Shown here piece after piece: positions 1 through 7,382 of a DNA stretch of 64,000 bases. The translations under genes and the position numbers were made by a program. The stretch is taken from positions 1 to 64,000 of the forward strand of contig WFPC01000058.1 in NCBI GenBank assembly GCA_015487785.1, read 5' to 3'. The notes beneath the pieces were generated by a model, which ran no database searches, was not told where the DNA came from, and worked only from the letters and a program-made list of their open reading frames with translations. This DNA is from Gammaproteobacteria bacterium (lineage in GTDB: Bacteria; Pseudomonadota; Gammaproteobacteria; S012-40). How positions within the stretch are numbered: position 1 is the first letter of the stretch; the number at the start of each line of letters is the position of its first letter.

Positions 1-1
1 C

Positions 2-625
2 CAGCCCCACTCGCTCAAGATCGCCATATCCGACACCAATGACGAAATACTGGACAGCGGCCTGTTCGTGGCCAACCTCACCGGCTTGACCCTGGGCCCC
101 GGCACGGATCCAAGCGACCCCTTGATGCCCAACCCCAATGACGATCCCGCCGACGGCTTCGACTTCCTCATCGATGTGGGTGACCTGGGTGTGGGCATCG
201 ACCCCAGCATGCCCATTTTCATCGATCCCTATGTGGCCACGGGCTATGTCTATACCAGCTTCGGGCCCAATTTCGCCACCGTGCTGTTGCCCGAGATCGG
301 CGACAATCTGTATGACCTCTATGTCTGGGATGGCATGGATTATGTCTTCCTGGATGTCATCTCCGGCGGCGTCACCTATGACTTTCTCAGCAACTGGGAT
401 CCCCTAGGGGTAGGCCAATTCAAGATCGAAGGCATCGAAACCTCCGCCGGCCTCGACCCCAACGATCCCACGGCCTTCATCACCGGCCTGACCTTCGTCA
501 GCGGTGGCACCATCGCCGTCAACCAGAGCCCCATCCAGACCTATGTGCCGGCCCCGGGCAGCCTGGCGCTGCTGGGTCTGGGTCTGCTGGGCCTCGCCGG
601 CATGCGCAAGCGCAAGCCGGCCTGA
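2..625 (+). CDS. PEP-CTERM sorting-domain protein, 5' end outside window
   Basis: The reading frame is open from the first bases, so the window holds only the C-terminal part. The GTG at 68 is internal, because the codons before it encode a plausible continuation (KIAISDTNDEILDSGLF). This segment resembles the end of choice-of-anchor modules common in PEP-CTERM proteins. The last 26 residues form a PEP-CTERM signal: a P-A-P-G-S motif, a Leu/Gly-rich hydrophobic helix and a basic tail (RKRKPA). Family knowledge: such tails are recognised by exosortase, the protein is exported and the tail is cleaved, often together with exopolysaccharide export. The body is acidic and rich in Asp, Gly and Pro. 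The ligand or role cannot be read from the sequence. No exosortase gene is in this window. Confidence 0.85.
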   Translation, partial: QPHSLKIAISDTNDEILDSGLFVANLTGLTLGPGTDPSDPLMPNPNDDPADGFDFLIDVGDLGVGIDPSMPIFIDPYVATGYVYTSFGPNFATVLLPEIGDNLYDLYVWDGMDYVFLDVISGGVTYDFLSNWDPLGVGQFKIEGIETSAGLDPNDPTAFITGLTFVSGGTIAVNQSPIQTYVPAPGSLALLGLGLLGLAGMRKRKPA

Positions 626-634
626 GCAAAACCC

Positions 635-671
635 GCGCCCGGCCGCGTAGGACCGGGCGCTTTCCTTTTCC
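635..671 (+). terminator. Rho-independent terminator after PEP-CTERM gene
   Basis: An 8-bp GC stem (GCGCCCGG at 635-642 with CCGGGCGC at 653-660) has a 10-nt loop and is followed by TTTCCTTTTCC. It lies 10 nt past the PEP-CTERM stop codon. Confidence 0.7.
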
Positions 672-758
672 CTCCACTGTTCTGCCCGATTCGGCTTTGT
701 GCCCGCGCGCAGGCTATGGCATGATTCAGCCCAAAGTCATCTTTCACGAGGCCAGCTC

Positions 759-1352
759 ATGCGTTTTATCGCCGTTGCACTCATCCTGTTCGGCTCCACC
801 CTGCCCGCCCTGGCCGCCGACAGCCAGGGCCGCTTTGCGGTGCGCAATGCCGGCATGATGAGTTGCGCCGACTTTGTGAAGGAAAAAGTGCCTCAAACCC
901 CCAAACTGGGCCAGTACCTGGGCTGGCTGGACGGCTACCTCTCGGCGGTGAACCAGTACACCCCGCAAACCTACGACGTGATCCCCTGGGGCAACACCCT
1001 GTTCCTCGCCACCCTGCTGGAGAGCTATTGCAAGAAACACCCGGAGGAACGCTTCTACCTGGCGGTGAACAAGCTGGCCGCCTCCATGTTGCCCCAGCGC
1101 CTCAGCGAGGCCTCGGAACTGATCGCCGCCGAAAACAAGGGTAAAAAAACCTTCATCTATCAGGCCACCCTTGCCCGGGTGCAGGCCCATCTCCAGGACA
1201 AAGGCTATTACAAGGGCAAGCCCGATGGCCAATGGGGCGACAAGACCCGCCAGGCACTGGAAACCTACCAGAAAGAGCACAAGCTCACCGTCACCGGCCT
1301 ACCCGACCAGCTCACCCTGTACCTGATCTTCAAGGAACTGGCGGGCAAATGA
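759..1352 (+). CDS. Exported peptidoglycan-binding-domain protein
   Basis: This 197-residue protein has a Sec signal peptide (hydrophobic residues 3-18, cleavage near ALA-AD). The N-terminal half contains a SCADF...WLDGYLSAVN segment that resembles small HdeA/Rap1a-like periplasmic domains; that assignment is tentative. The C-terminal ~55 residues match a PG_binding_1 domain (LQDKGYYKGKPDGQWGDKT, then RQALETYQKEHKLTVTG). It probably sits in the periplasm and touches peptidoglycan; no catalytic residues are visible. I chose ATG 759, which has CACGAGG upstream and begins right at the signal peptide; an in-frame upstream extension lacks export features. It has no obvious operon partner. Confidence 0.8.
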   Translation: MRFIAVALILFGSTLPALAADSQGRFAVRNAGMMSCADFVKEKVPQTPKLGQYLGWLDGYLSAVNQYTPQTYDVIPWGNTLFLATLLESYCKKHPEERFYLAVNKLAASMLPQRLSEASELIAAENKGKKTFIYQATLARVQAHLQDKGYYKGKPDGQWGDKTRQALETYQKEHKLTVTGLPDQLTLYLIFKELAGK

Positions 1353-1526
1353 CCCCTACACAATAGCCCCGCCCTTCCGGACACTCGCGACGACACGGAA
1401 ACTTGCAGCCTGCCGATATACGCCGCCAAAACCTCAATTAATATTGGGTTAAGCTGAAATGGATAGCCTGTGCCTCATTCGGGTAACCAGCAGACCCGGA
1501 TTCCAGGCCATACAGGAGTATCACGG

Positions 1527-2588
1527 ATGGTTAAACGGATCTTTCTGCTCGCCGGCATCGGCCTTCCTGCCATCACGCTGGCCGCGCCTCCCACCAATTT
1601 CGGCGGCTTCGGTTATCAGACCAGCGCAGGTGTCACCACCATCACCGACAGCACAGGCACGGCCAATGTCACCGACATCTGCTCCCAGGCCGGCTTCAGT
1701 TGCAACAACGCCCCCATCACCGGTAACGGCTTTCTGCAACTCGAAATCACCGACAGCAGCGGCAAAAGCTATTTCCAGACCATCATCGCCGATCCCAGCC
1801 AGGGGGGCTTCGTGAGTGAAACCTTCACCACCACGGGCAACGCCGGCAATGGTGGTGCCGCCATCCGGCAAAGCATCGACAGCACTGCCAGCACCTCCGG
1901 CATGGCCAGCATGGATACCCTGCTCACCGGCAGCTTTCTTGGCAATGGCGAGAAAAAGGCCGATTTCAGCCAAAGCATCTGGAATCAGGGCTCGAGTTAT
2001 TCCAGCAGCGATTTCCAGAGCGACTTTCGCGTTGCCATGGGCAACAATGCCCAGGGTGACATGATCATGGACGTTTCCATCGCCCAGCGCCTGGGCGACG
2101 CCGCCGGCGTCAGCGGTTCGGGCTTCAGCGACAGCTTCGCCTTCGATCAGCAAAGCAATGAAACCAGCGGCACATTGATCGGCTCGCGCCTGAACCTGGA
2201 CTCCGGCATCGCCCTCAACAGTGCCACGTCCACCAACGATGCCACCTTCGGCTACAGCGCCCGTCGCGGCAGCTTCACCGCGCTGGACAATACCAGCTAC
2301 GGCAACACCAGCGGTGGCCTGGCCATGAACGACGGCACCCATTTCGGCTGGGCCGGGGGTGACAACATCGCCCGGGTTCTCATCGGCCAAAAGCTCACAG
2401 GCGTGGGCAATTTTGCTTCGGTACGCTTCGAGGGCGACAAGGCCGGCGGCGCCTTCACCAACAGCTCCGGCATCGTCATCAAGGACGGCAGTGGCAACCC
2501 GGTGACCACCCGCTCCCTGGCCGACCTGGCCACCAGTGATGCCACCACCCTGTTCAGCTTCGACGCGGGGACGCTCGCCCCTTTCTGA
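1527..2588 (+). CDS. Secreted protein of unknown function, tandem paralog 1 of 4
   Basis: I do not recognise this 353-residue family. ATG 1527 has AGGAG 9 nt upstream and starts a clear signal peptide (VKRIFLLAGIGLPAITLA). The mature protein is rich in Gly, Ser, Thr, Asn and Asp and has no transmembrane segment. Conserved landmarks in all four copies are a Cys pair about 7 residues apart (DICSQAGFSC) followed by IT(G/D)-x-x-FLQ; a YFQTII-D-P motif; SGFSD(S/T)FxFD; a DNIARVLIGQ-type motif; and a C-terminal DATTLFSF...PF. Ending in a terminal Phe is compatible with an outer-membrane beta-signal, but also with a soluble secreted beta protein. Its closest relative here is paralog 2, just downstream. 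Function, ligand and location beyond export are unknown. Confidence 0.85.
   Translation: MVKRIFLLAGIGLPAITLAAPPTNFGGFGYQTSAGVTTITDSTGTANVTDICSQAGFSCNNAPITGNGFLQLEITDSSGKSYFQTIIADPSQGGFVSETFTTTGNAGNGGAAIRQSIDSTASTSGMASMDTLLTGSFLGNGEKKADFSQSIWNQGSSYSSSDFQSDFRVAMGNNAQGDMIMDVSIAQRLGDAAGVSGSGFSDSFAFDQQSNETSGTLIGSRLNLDSGIALNSATSTNDATFGYSARRGSFTALDNTSYGNTSGGLAMNDGTHFGWAGGDNIARVLIGQKLTGVGNFASVRFEGDKAGGAFTNSSGIVIKDGSGNPVTTRSLADLATSDATTLFSFDAGTLAPF
1656..1711 (+). repeat. Direct repeat block A (second copy 2870-2925)
   Basis: These 56 bases are identical to 2870-2925 in the next paralog. They encode the Cys-pair region, and synonymous sites are identical too, which indicates recent duplication or gene conversion. 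Confidence 0.85.
2084..2153 (+). repeat. Direct repeat block B (second copy 3298-3367)
   Basis: This 70-nt block matches 3298-3367 with a single mismatch and encodes the QRLGDAAGVSGSGFSDSF region of paralogs 1 and 2. The flanking codons diverge strongly. Confidence 0.85.
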
Positions 2589-2734
2589 CACGATGAAGGC
2601 TGCAGCAAACTGAGCGCACTATTATGGCAATATAAATATTGAAATAAACCCGGAGAGAAAGCTACCATAACCCCACCGACAAGAGGTCGGGCGTAGTTCG
2701 CAAGGCGACCCCGGGAATACAGGACGTATCAGGG

Positions 2735-3826
2735 ATGAAAACAGCAAGATGTTCATTCATGCTCGGTGTGTGGCTTGGCAGCGCCACAGTGCTCGCCGGA
2801 CCTCCGGCCAATTTCGGTGGTTTTGGTTATCAAACCCTCGATGGTTTCACCACCATCACCGACAGCGCGGGCACGGCCAATGTCACCGACATCTGCTCCC
2901 AGGCCGGCTTCAGTTGCAACAACGCGCCCATCACCGGCAACGGCTTTCTGCAACTCGAGATCAGCGACAGCAACGGCAACCGCTTTTTCCAGACCATCAT
3001 CGCCGACCCCGCCCAGGGCGGCTTCGTCAGTGAAACCTTCATCGCACCAGACAGCCAGGGCAACACGGGCGCCGCCATTCAGCAACGCCTGGGGGATCCC
3101 AGCGGCACGTCCGGCCTGGCCACCACCGACACCTTGCTCATCGGCACCTTCCTGCAAGCAGGAGACAAGCCCCTGGAACTCCGTCAGACCCTCTGGAACG
3201 AAAACAGCACCTACACCGCCAGCGATTTCCAGGCCGACTTCTGGCTCACCATGAGCGTGGATGCCACGGGTGACAGCATTCGCGACCTCTCCCAGAGCCA
3301 GCGCCTGGGCGACGCCGCCGGTGTCAGCGGTTCGGGCTTCAGCGACAGCTTCGCCTTCGATCAGCAAGTCAACATCAGCCAGGACCTCATCGTCGGCTCC
3401 CGCATCGACATCGATTCCAGCCTGGACATCAACGAACGAGGCAATCTGTCCGACAGCACCTTCAGCTACAGCAGACGCCGCGGCACCTTCACCTCGCTGG
3501 CAAACATCACCTACGGCAATACCAGCGGCGGTGTGAGCATGAACGACGGCATCGACTTCGACTGGGCGGGCGGCGACACCATCGCCCAGACCCTGATCAG
3601 CCAGACCATAACCCACGGCAACATGGCGAGCCCCATGGCGTTAACCGCCGCCGCGCAATTCTCCGGCGACAGACCCGGCGGCGCCTTCACCATCGGCAGC
3701 ACAGGCGCCGTTCTCAAACACATCAATGGCGCCCCCATGATCACTCACAGGGTCGACTCCCAGTCCACCAGCGACCCCACGCTGCTGTTCAGCTTCGATG
3801 CCGGGGTAGTCGACCCCTTCATATAA
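2735..3826 (+). CDS. Secreted protein of unknown function, tandem paralog 2 of 4
   Basis: This is a 363-residue paralog of the gene at 1527. It has a signal peptide (KTARCSFMLGVWLGSATVLA) followed by PPANFGGFGYQT. Over the first 80 mature residues I count 69 identities with paralog 1; further on, identity falls outside islands such as QRLGDAAGVSGSGFSDSF. It keeps the Cys pair (CSQAGFSC), FFQTII-D-P, DWAGGDTIAQTLISQ and a C-terminal LLFSFDAG...PFI. The leader before ATG 2735 resembles that of paralog 1 (ACAGGA, GTATCA, then GGGATG), so the duplication included the 5' untranslated end. No terminator separates it from paralog 1, so both could share a transcript. Function unknown. Confidence 0.85.
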   Translation: MKTARCSFMLGVWLGSATVLAGPPANFGGFGYQTLDGFTTITDSAGTANVTDICSQAGFSCNNAPITGNGFLQLEISDSNGNRFFQTIIADPAQGGFVSETFIAPDSQGNTGAAIQQRLGDPSGTSGLATTDTLLIGTFLQAGDKPLELRQTLWNENSTYTASDFQADFWLTMSVDATGDSIRDLSQSQRLGDAAGVSGSGFSDSFAFDQQVNISQDLIVGSRIDIDSSLDINERGNLSDSTFSYSRRRGTFTSLANITYGNTSGGVSMNDGIDFDWAGGDTIAQTLISQTITHGNMASPMALTAAAQFSGDRPGGAFTIGSTGAVLKHINGAPMITHRVDSQSTSDPTLLFSFDAGVVDPFI

Positions 3827-3978
3827 ACGCAAACAAACAGGAGGAATTAATCGTTATTTAAGACAGGCAGCACATAGTAGAATGCAGGATCGCGTGGCCA
3901 GGGATGTGACGCCGCGCCCTGCCCCAGGCAGGCGACCAGGATGTCACACCCGTGGCCAACGGACTCCGGCAACGGTCG

Positions 3979-4006
3979 ACCCGTTCACAAGGCCTTGTTA
4001 ACGGGT
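3979..4006 (+). promoter_or_regulatory. Long hairpin in leader of paralog 3
   Basis: ACCCGTT (3979-3985) pairs with AACGGGT (4000-4006), and the loop is itself a palindrome (ACAAGGCCTTGT, 3987-3998). It lies 75 nt before the paralog 3 start. A regulatory RNA structure is possible but untested. Confidence 0.4.
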
Positions 4007-4081
4007 TGGAATATTGATACCGTAAACCGGCACGGAAAACGATCTTCCGGCCGATTTACCACATCAAAAGGAGACACAGGG

Positions 4082-5170
4082 ATGAGAGTAAGGAAACTAC
4101 TACTCGCCAGCGCCGTGGCCAGCGCCATGGCCACCCCCGCCGCCTTCGCGGCCCCCCCCAGCAGCACCCTCGGGTTTGGCTACACCCCACCGCCTGGCAG
4201 TGACCCCATGAGCACTGCCGACTCAAAGTATTGCTCGGATGCGGCTTACACCTGTAGTACACAACCCATCACCGACACGGGTTTCCTGCAGGTGCAAATC
4301 ACCGAGATAGCCACTGGGAAAACCTATTTCCAGACCATCATCGACGACCCCACCAGCAGCTTTCAAACGGTGTCCTTCGTCACCACAGGCTCCACCAATG
4401 GCGGGGTGGCCGCCCAGCAGAGCCTCAATGAAGGCGGACTGTCGGACACCACCACCATCTACACCGGTAGTTTCCGGGATACCGCCAAGGCCACTGAAAG
4501 CGATGTTGCCATAGATCAGAGTGTGAGCAGCACGGCAGCAGGACAATTCACCGCCGACTTTGGTTTCACCAAAAACCAGGGCAATTCCGGAAACAATGTA
4601 ATCAGCCTGGATCAGGTGGTACTGGAAGAATTCACCGACGGCCATACTGGCACCCACAGCTATACCGGTGGCGGCACGGTGTATGAATTCGCCGACAGGT
4701 TTGCCCTCACCCAGACCCAGGACGGTGCCGGCAACATCCTCGGCGGCACCATCGACATCGACTCCGGCGTGCGCCTGAACGATGTTGCCGCCCATACGGG
4801 AACCACCGTCAGCAGCGGTGGCGTGGCGGTGGATGCCAGTAACACGCCCACCTCGGCCGATGCCTTGTTCGTGTTCAACAAGCGCTCGGGCAGCGAAATA
4901 GCCGCGGCCAACGTGGGCAACGCCACCCTGGGAGGCACCACGGTGGACTGGGTTGTGGGTGACACCATATCCCAGACCCTGATTGAACAGACGGTGACCG
5001 ATGCCGGCGATTTTGCCTTCGCCAGCGTAAGCGACCTGGTGGACACCGGCGCAGCCGGCGACAACGACGCGGTGGAAACCGGCAGCAACTTCTCCTTGTC
5101 GACCTCCGATGCCACGAGCCTGTTCACCATCAACGTCAGCGGCGGCGCAGCAGCAGATCCATTCCTGTAA
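4082..5170 (+). CDS. Secreted protein of unknown function, tandem paralog 3 of 4
   Basis: This 362-residue protein is the most divergent member of the array. ATG 4082 has AAGGAG about 9 nt upstream and begins a signal peptide (RVRKLLLASAVASAMATPAAFA); the in-frame extension to 3941 lacks export features. Family landmarks remain: Cys pair CSDAAYTC, ITDTGFLQVQITE, YFQTIIDDP, VDWVVGDTISQTLIEQ and a C-terminal DATSLFTI...DPFL. The SGFSDSF motif is replaced (YEFADRFALTQ). There are no transmembrane segments after the signal. A strong terminator follows, closing this half of the array. Export is secure; the role is unknown. Confidence 0.85.
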   Translation: MRVRKLLLASAVASAMATPAAFAAPPSSTLGFGYTPPPGSDPMSTADSKYCSDAAYTCSTQPITDTGFLQVQITEIATGKTYFQTIIDDPTSSFQTVSFVTTGSTNGGVAAQQSLNEGGLSDTTTIYTGSFRDTAKATESDVAIDQSVSSTAAGQFTADFGFTKNQGNSGNNVISLDQVVLEEFTDGHTGTHSYTGGGTVYEFADRFALTQTQDGAGNILGGTIDIDSGVRLNDVAAHTGTTVSSGGVAVDASNTPTSADALFVFNKRSGSEIAAANVGNATLGGTTVDWVVGDTISQTLIEQTVTDAGDFAFASVSDLVDTGAAGDNDAVETGSNFSLSTSDATSLFTINVSGGAAADPFL

Positions 5171-5195
5171 AACAAACAGTGACAACAACAGCTTG

Positions 5196-5219
5196 AACCG
5201 CCCTTCGGGGCGGTTTTTT
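5196..5219 (+). terminator. Rho-independent terminator after paralog 3
   Basis: An 8-bp stem, AACCGCCC/GGGCGGTT, with a TTCG tetraloop is followed directly by a T6 run. Confidence 0.9.
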
Positions 5220-5284
5220 CTGCCCGCGAAACCATTGCCACGCCTTGCCCGGCAGCGGATTCTTTCCTTGGAGCCGAAGCTTGG

Positions 5285-5290
5285 TATACT
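5285..5290 (+). promoter_or_regulatory. Probable -10 element of tRNA-Leu
   Basis: TATACT lies 13 nt before the tRNA 5' end and is followed by a GC-rich discriminator (GCCCCTGCCCCC), as is common for stable-RNA promoters. The -35 region near 5262 is weak. Confidence 0.5.
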
Positions 5291-5302
5291 GCCCCTGCCC
5301 CC

Positions 5303-5389
5303 GCCCGGGTGGCGAAACAGGTAGACGCAAGGGACTTAAAATCCCTCGGGAGCAATCCCGTGCCGGTTCGACTCCGGCCCCGGGCACCA
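5303..5389 (+). tRNA. tRNA-Leu (anticodon UAA)
   Basis: An 87-nt class II tRNA. The acceptor stem GCCCGGG pairs with CCCGGGC; discriminator A and an encoded CCA (5387-5389) follow. The anticodon stem-loop is GGGA-CTTAAAA-TCCC with anticodon TAA at its centre. A long variable arm (CGGGAGCAATCCCG) is typical of tRNA-Leu, and the T arm contains GGTTCGACTCC. It reads Leu UUA/UUG codons. It stands alone between paralogs 3 and 4 of the secreted-protein array. Confidence 0.97.
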
Positions 5390-5687
5390 TCCAACAGAAA
5401 CGAGCCTGCATGAACAGGCAAAAAACGGGGCCTTTTGCGGCTGCAGAGAAAGGGCGTCGCCCGCCGGGCGAGTCCGGCATCCAATACAAACACCGCGCAG
5501 CGGCACAAAACCTTTAGACACCACAGCAGCCGCAACTTCTCGAAAATACCCGGAACATTTCCCCCTCAAACATCACGAAAACAACCCTCTAACCTGTATC
5601 CCACACCAATCTTTTAATCCCCGTTTAAGCTAATCCATCTAGACTAGACTCCGAGATTGCAAAAGGTCCCCAAGGAACGGCCGAAAC
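5390..5687 (+). other. Intergenic stretch without a recognisable gene
   Basis: No coding signal is convincing here. A small inverted repeat (GCCTG...CAGGC, near 5406-5421) is followed by A6, so it would act as a terminator only for antisense reading. I found no duplicated 3' end of the tRNA, so there is no visible attachment site. The stretch becomes AT-rich towards 5640. Confidence 0.5.
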
Positions 5688-5894
5688 GCTTAATGTCTTC
5701 TTAAGCAAAGCTAAGGTACAAAGGACACCGACACCGTGGTTTCGTGGTATGAAACCAGGCTTGAGGCCAGAAACCGGATGCAATCCGGGAATGGTTCAGG
5801 TTCTACGCAAGACTAGCTAATACCTTGGTATGGTAAATTCTTGCCGCGAACTTGGAATCTTGCTAAGGTGCGACAGCGTCGGAGTTATTCCGAC
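5688..5894 (+). promoter_or_regulatory. Structured leader RNA candidate of paralog 4
   Basis: At least five inverted repeats stand in series before the gene at 5922: GCTTAA/TTAAGC (5688-5706), TGGTTTC/GAAACCA (5737-5757), CCGGAT/ATCCGG (5774-5788), GCAAGA/TCTTGC (5807-5844, with TACC/GGTA inside) and GTCGGA/TCCGAC (5878-5894, followed by CGTTTT). AAGGTA at 5712 could also pair with TACCTT at 5821, offering an alternative fold. I could not match it to the c-di-GMP-I consensus or another riboswitch I know. Leader status is inference. Confidence 0.4.
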
Positions 5895-5921
5895 CGTTTT
5901 AATCATTTAGGGGGAACTCGG

Positions 5922-6986
5922 ATGAAATTCAAAAAATCCTTACTTACCTTGGGACTGGCGTCCGCCATGGCGGCTCCGGCTGCCTTTGCCGGCGCGCCTG
6001 TTGCCTTCGGTGGTTACACCAATAGCGGTGGCACCATCACCAGCAACCTCTGTGCTGCTGGCAGCGGCTTCACCTGTAGCTCTCAGCCCATCTCCGACAC
6101 GAACTTCCTGCAAGTGCAGGCGACGCGTGACTCTGATGGCAAGACCTTTTTCCAAACCATCATCGACGAGCCTAATGCGATGATGGGTGACTTTTCCAGT
6201 GAATCCTTCACCACCACCGGATCCAGCAATGGCGGTGTGGCATCCAAGCAAACCATTGGCACCACGACGGACACCACAGGCATGGCGTCTGTAGGCACCA
6301 TCCTGACCGGTGGCTTCCGGGCCACGAATGAGAAGAAGACCGACATCACCCAGAATGTATGGAATTCCGGTGGAACTTATGCCGCCAGCGACTTCCAGGC
6401 GGATTTCAGCGTTGCCATGGGCATGAGCGGTGGCCAGATGATCATGGACGTGTCCATCGATCAGAGACTGGGTGAAGCTGCGGGTACCGGTGGTGCCGGC
6501 TCAGGCTTCAGCGACACCTTCGGCTTCGATTCTCAGATGAACGAGACTAGCGGCTCTATGGTCGGCAAGCGAATCGATATCGACACCGGCGTTCAGCTCA
6601 ATGATACTGGCACTACCAATGACCAAACCTTTGCCTTCAGCTCGCGCATGGGTAACTTCACCGACCTGTCTGGCAATAGCTGGGGTGTGACGGTGGACAA
6701 CTCGGTAACCGGCCTGGAAGACATGGGTGCTGCGGTAACCGTGGACTGGGTCGCGGCTGACAGTGTTGCCGGGACTCCCGCTGATACTGTTGCCCAGGTC
6801 CTGATTGGCCAAGACGTGACCGGTGCCGGCCAGTTCGCCTTTGCCCGCATGAACGACTTGACCGATGTGGACGGCACGGGCCCCGACGGGACGGAAGGTG
6901 GCGAGATCTCCTCTCTCACCACCAACGATGCCACCACACTATTCAGCTTCACCGACACGACCAGCCCGGGCTACAATCCCTTCTAA
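5922..6986 (+). CDS. Secreted protein of unknown function, tandem paralog 4 of 4
   Basis: This is a 354-residue secreted paralog with a textbook signal peptide (KFKKSLLTLGLASAMAAPAAFA). ATG 5922 follows AGGGGGAACTCGG, a good ribosome binding site. It keeps the Cys pair (CAAGSGFTC, one residue longer), FLQVQATRDSDGKTFFQTIIDEP, SGFSDTFGFD, a PADTVAQVLIGQDVT motif and the C-terminal NDATTLFSF...NPF. Its middle part resembles paralog 1 (KKTDITQNVWNSGGTYAASDFQADF). It is separated from the other three by tRNA-Leu and a ~280-nt hairpin-rich leader, so it is probably transcribed independently. A perfect terminator follows. Function unknown. Confidence 0.85.
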   Translation: MKFKKSLLTLGLASAMAAPAAFAGAPVAFGGYTNSGGTITSNLCAAGSGFTCSSQPISDTNFLQVQATRDSDGKTFFQTIIDEPNAMMGDFSSESFTTTGSSNGGVASKQTIGTTTDTTGMASVGTILTGGFRATNEKKTDITQNVWNSGGTYAASDFQADFSVAMGMSGGQMIMDVSIDQRLGEAAGTGGAGSGFSDTFGFDSQMNETSGSMVGKRIDIDTGVQLNDTGTTNDQTFAFSSRMGNFTDLSGNSWGVTVDNSVTGLEDMGAAVTVDWVAADSVAGTPADTVAQVLIGQDVTGAGQFAFARMNDLTDVDGTGPDGTEGGEISSLTTNDATTLFSFTDTTSPGYNPF

Positions 6987-7023
6987 GCTCATGTTGGCCG
7001 GTGAAAACCGGTGGCCAAGAACC

Positions 7024-7056
7024 AGAAACCGCCCGCAAGGGCGGTTTCTTTATTTC
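7024..7056 (+). terminator. Rho-independent terminator after paralog 4
   Basis: An 11-bp perfect stem (AGAAACCGCCC/GGGCGGTTTCT) with a GCAA tetraloop is followed by TTATTTC. Confidence 0.9.
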
Positions 7057-7062
7057 AACCAA

Positions 7063-7182
7063 AGGGGTCAGAGTAAGTTGTTCTTTCTAAGCTCCCGATA
7101 TCTCGCAGATCTCCGGTCCCCTCCCCGCTGCAAGGGAGAAACCCGACGCTCAGTCCGCCTTTCTATCCATCGCTTGACCCCT
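7063..7182. repeat. 120-bp segment bounded by an inverted AGGGGTCA repeat
   Basis: AGGGGTCA at 7063-7070 is matched by TGACCCCT at 7175-7182. The AAGGGGTCAGAG sequence resembles text I associate with gammaproteobacterial REP/RAYT-type elements, so this may be a small non-autonomous element or remnant. No transposase is present and no target duplication was found. The stretch 7183-7290 holds nothing recognisable. Confidence 0.3.
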
Positions 7183-7290
7183 CCTCACCAAAAATCCACC
7201 CTTTATTGACTGCACCCCGAATCTCCTTGACTCTCTGCTCGGCCATCGCTGATAGGACCTAATGATTTTGGCCTATCCACGCTCAATGCA

Positions 7291-7344
7291 CAGGGGGTGA
7301 ACGACCAGGCCAAAACATGATAGCTAAGCTTTTGTGGCCCCCTG
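7291..7344 (+). promoter_or_regulatory. Long-range hairpin in leader of small-protein gene
   Basis: CAGGGGG (7291-7297) is complementary to CCCCCTG (7338-7344). An alternative inner pairing of GGCCAAAA (7308-7315) with TTTT...GGCC (7330-7339) competes for two of the same bases. It lies 39 nt before the start at 7383. Confidence 0.35.
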
Positions 7345-7382
7345 CCGATAAAACATGAGCAATAATGCGAAGGAGGTAAAAT

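Noticed and set aside
1521-2591. 356-codon minus-strand frame antisense to paralog 1 (and similar antisense frames over paralogs 2 and 3)
   Set aside because: Ala/Gly/Val-rich translation without motifs; it mirrors codon bias of the real plus-strand genes, which have signal peptides and ribosome binding sites.
5303-5700. tRNA-Leu as an attachment site of an integrated element
   Set aside because: No integrase, no repeat of the tRNA 3' end and no clear composition break were found.
5688-5894. c-di-GMP-I riboswitch in the leader of paralog 4
   Set aside because: The conserved GEMM-I core segments are absent; only generic hairpins are visible.
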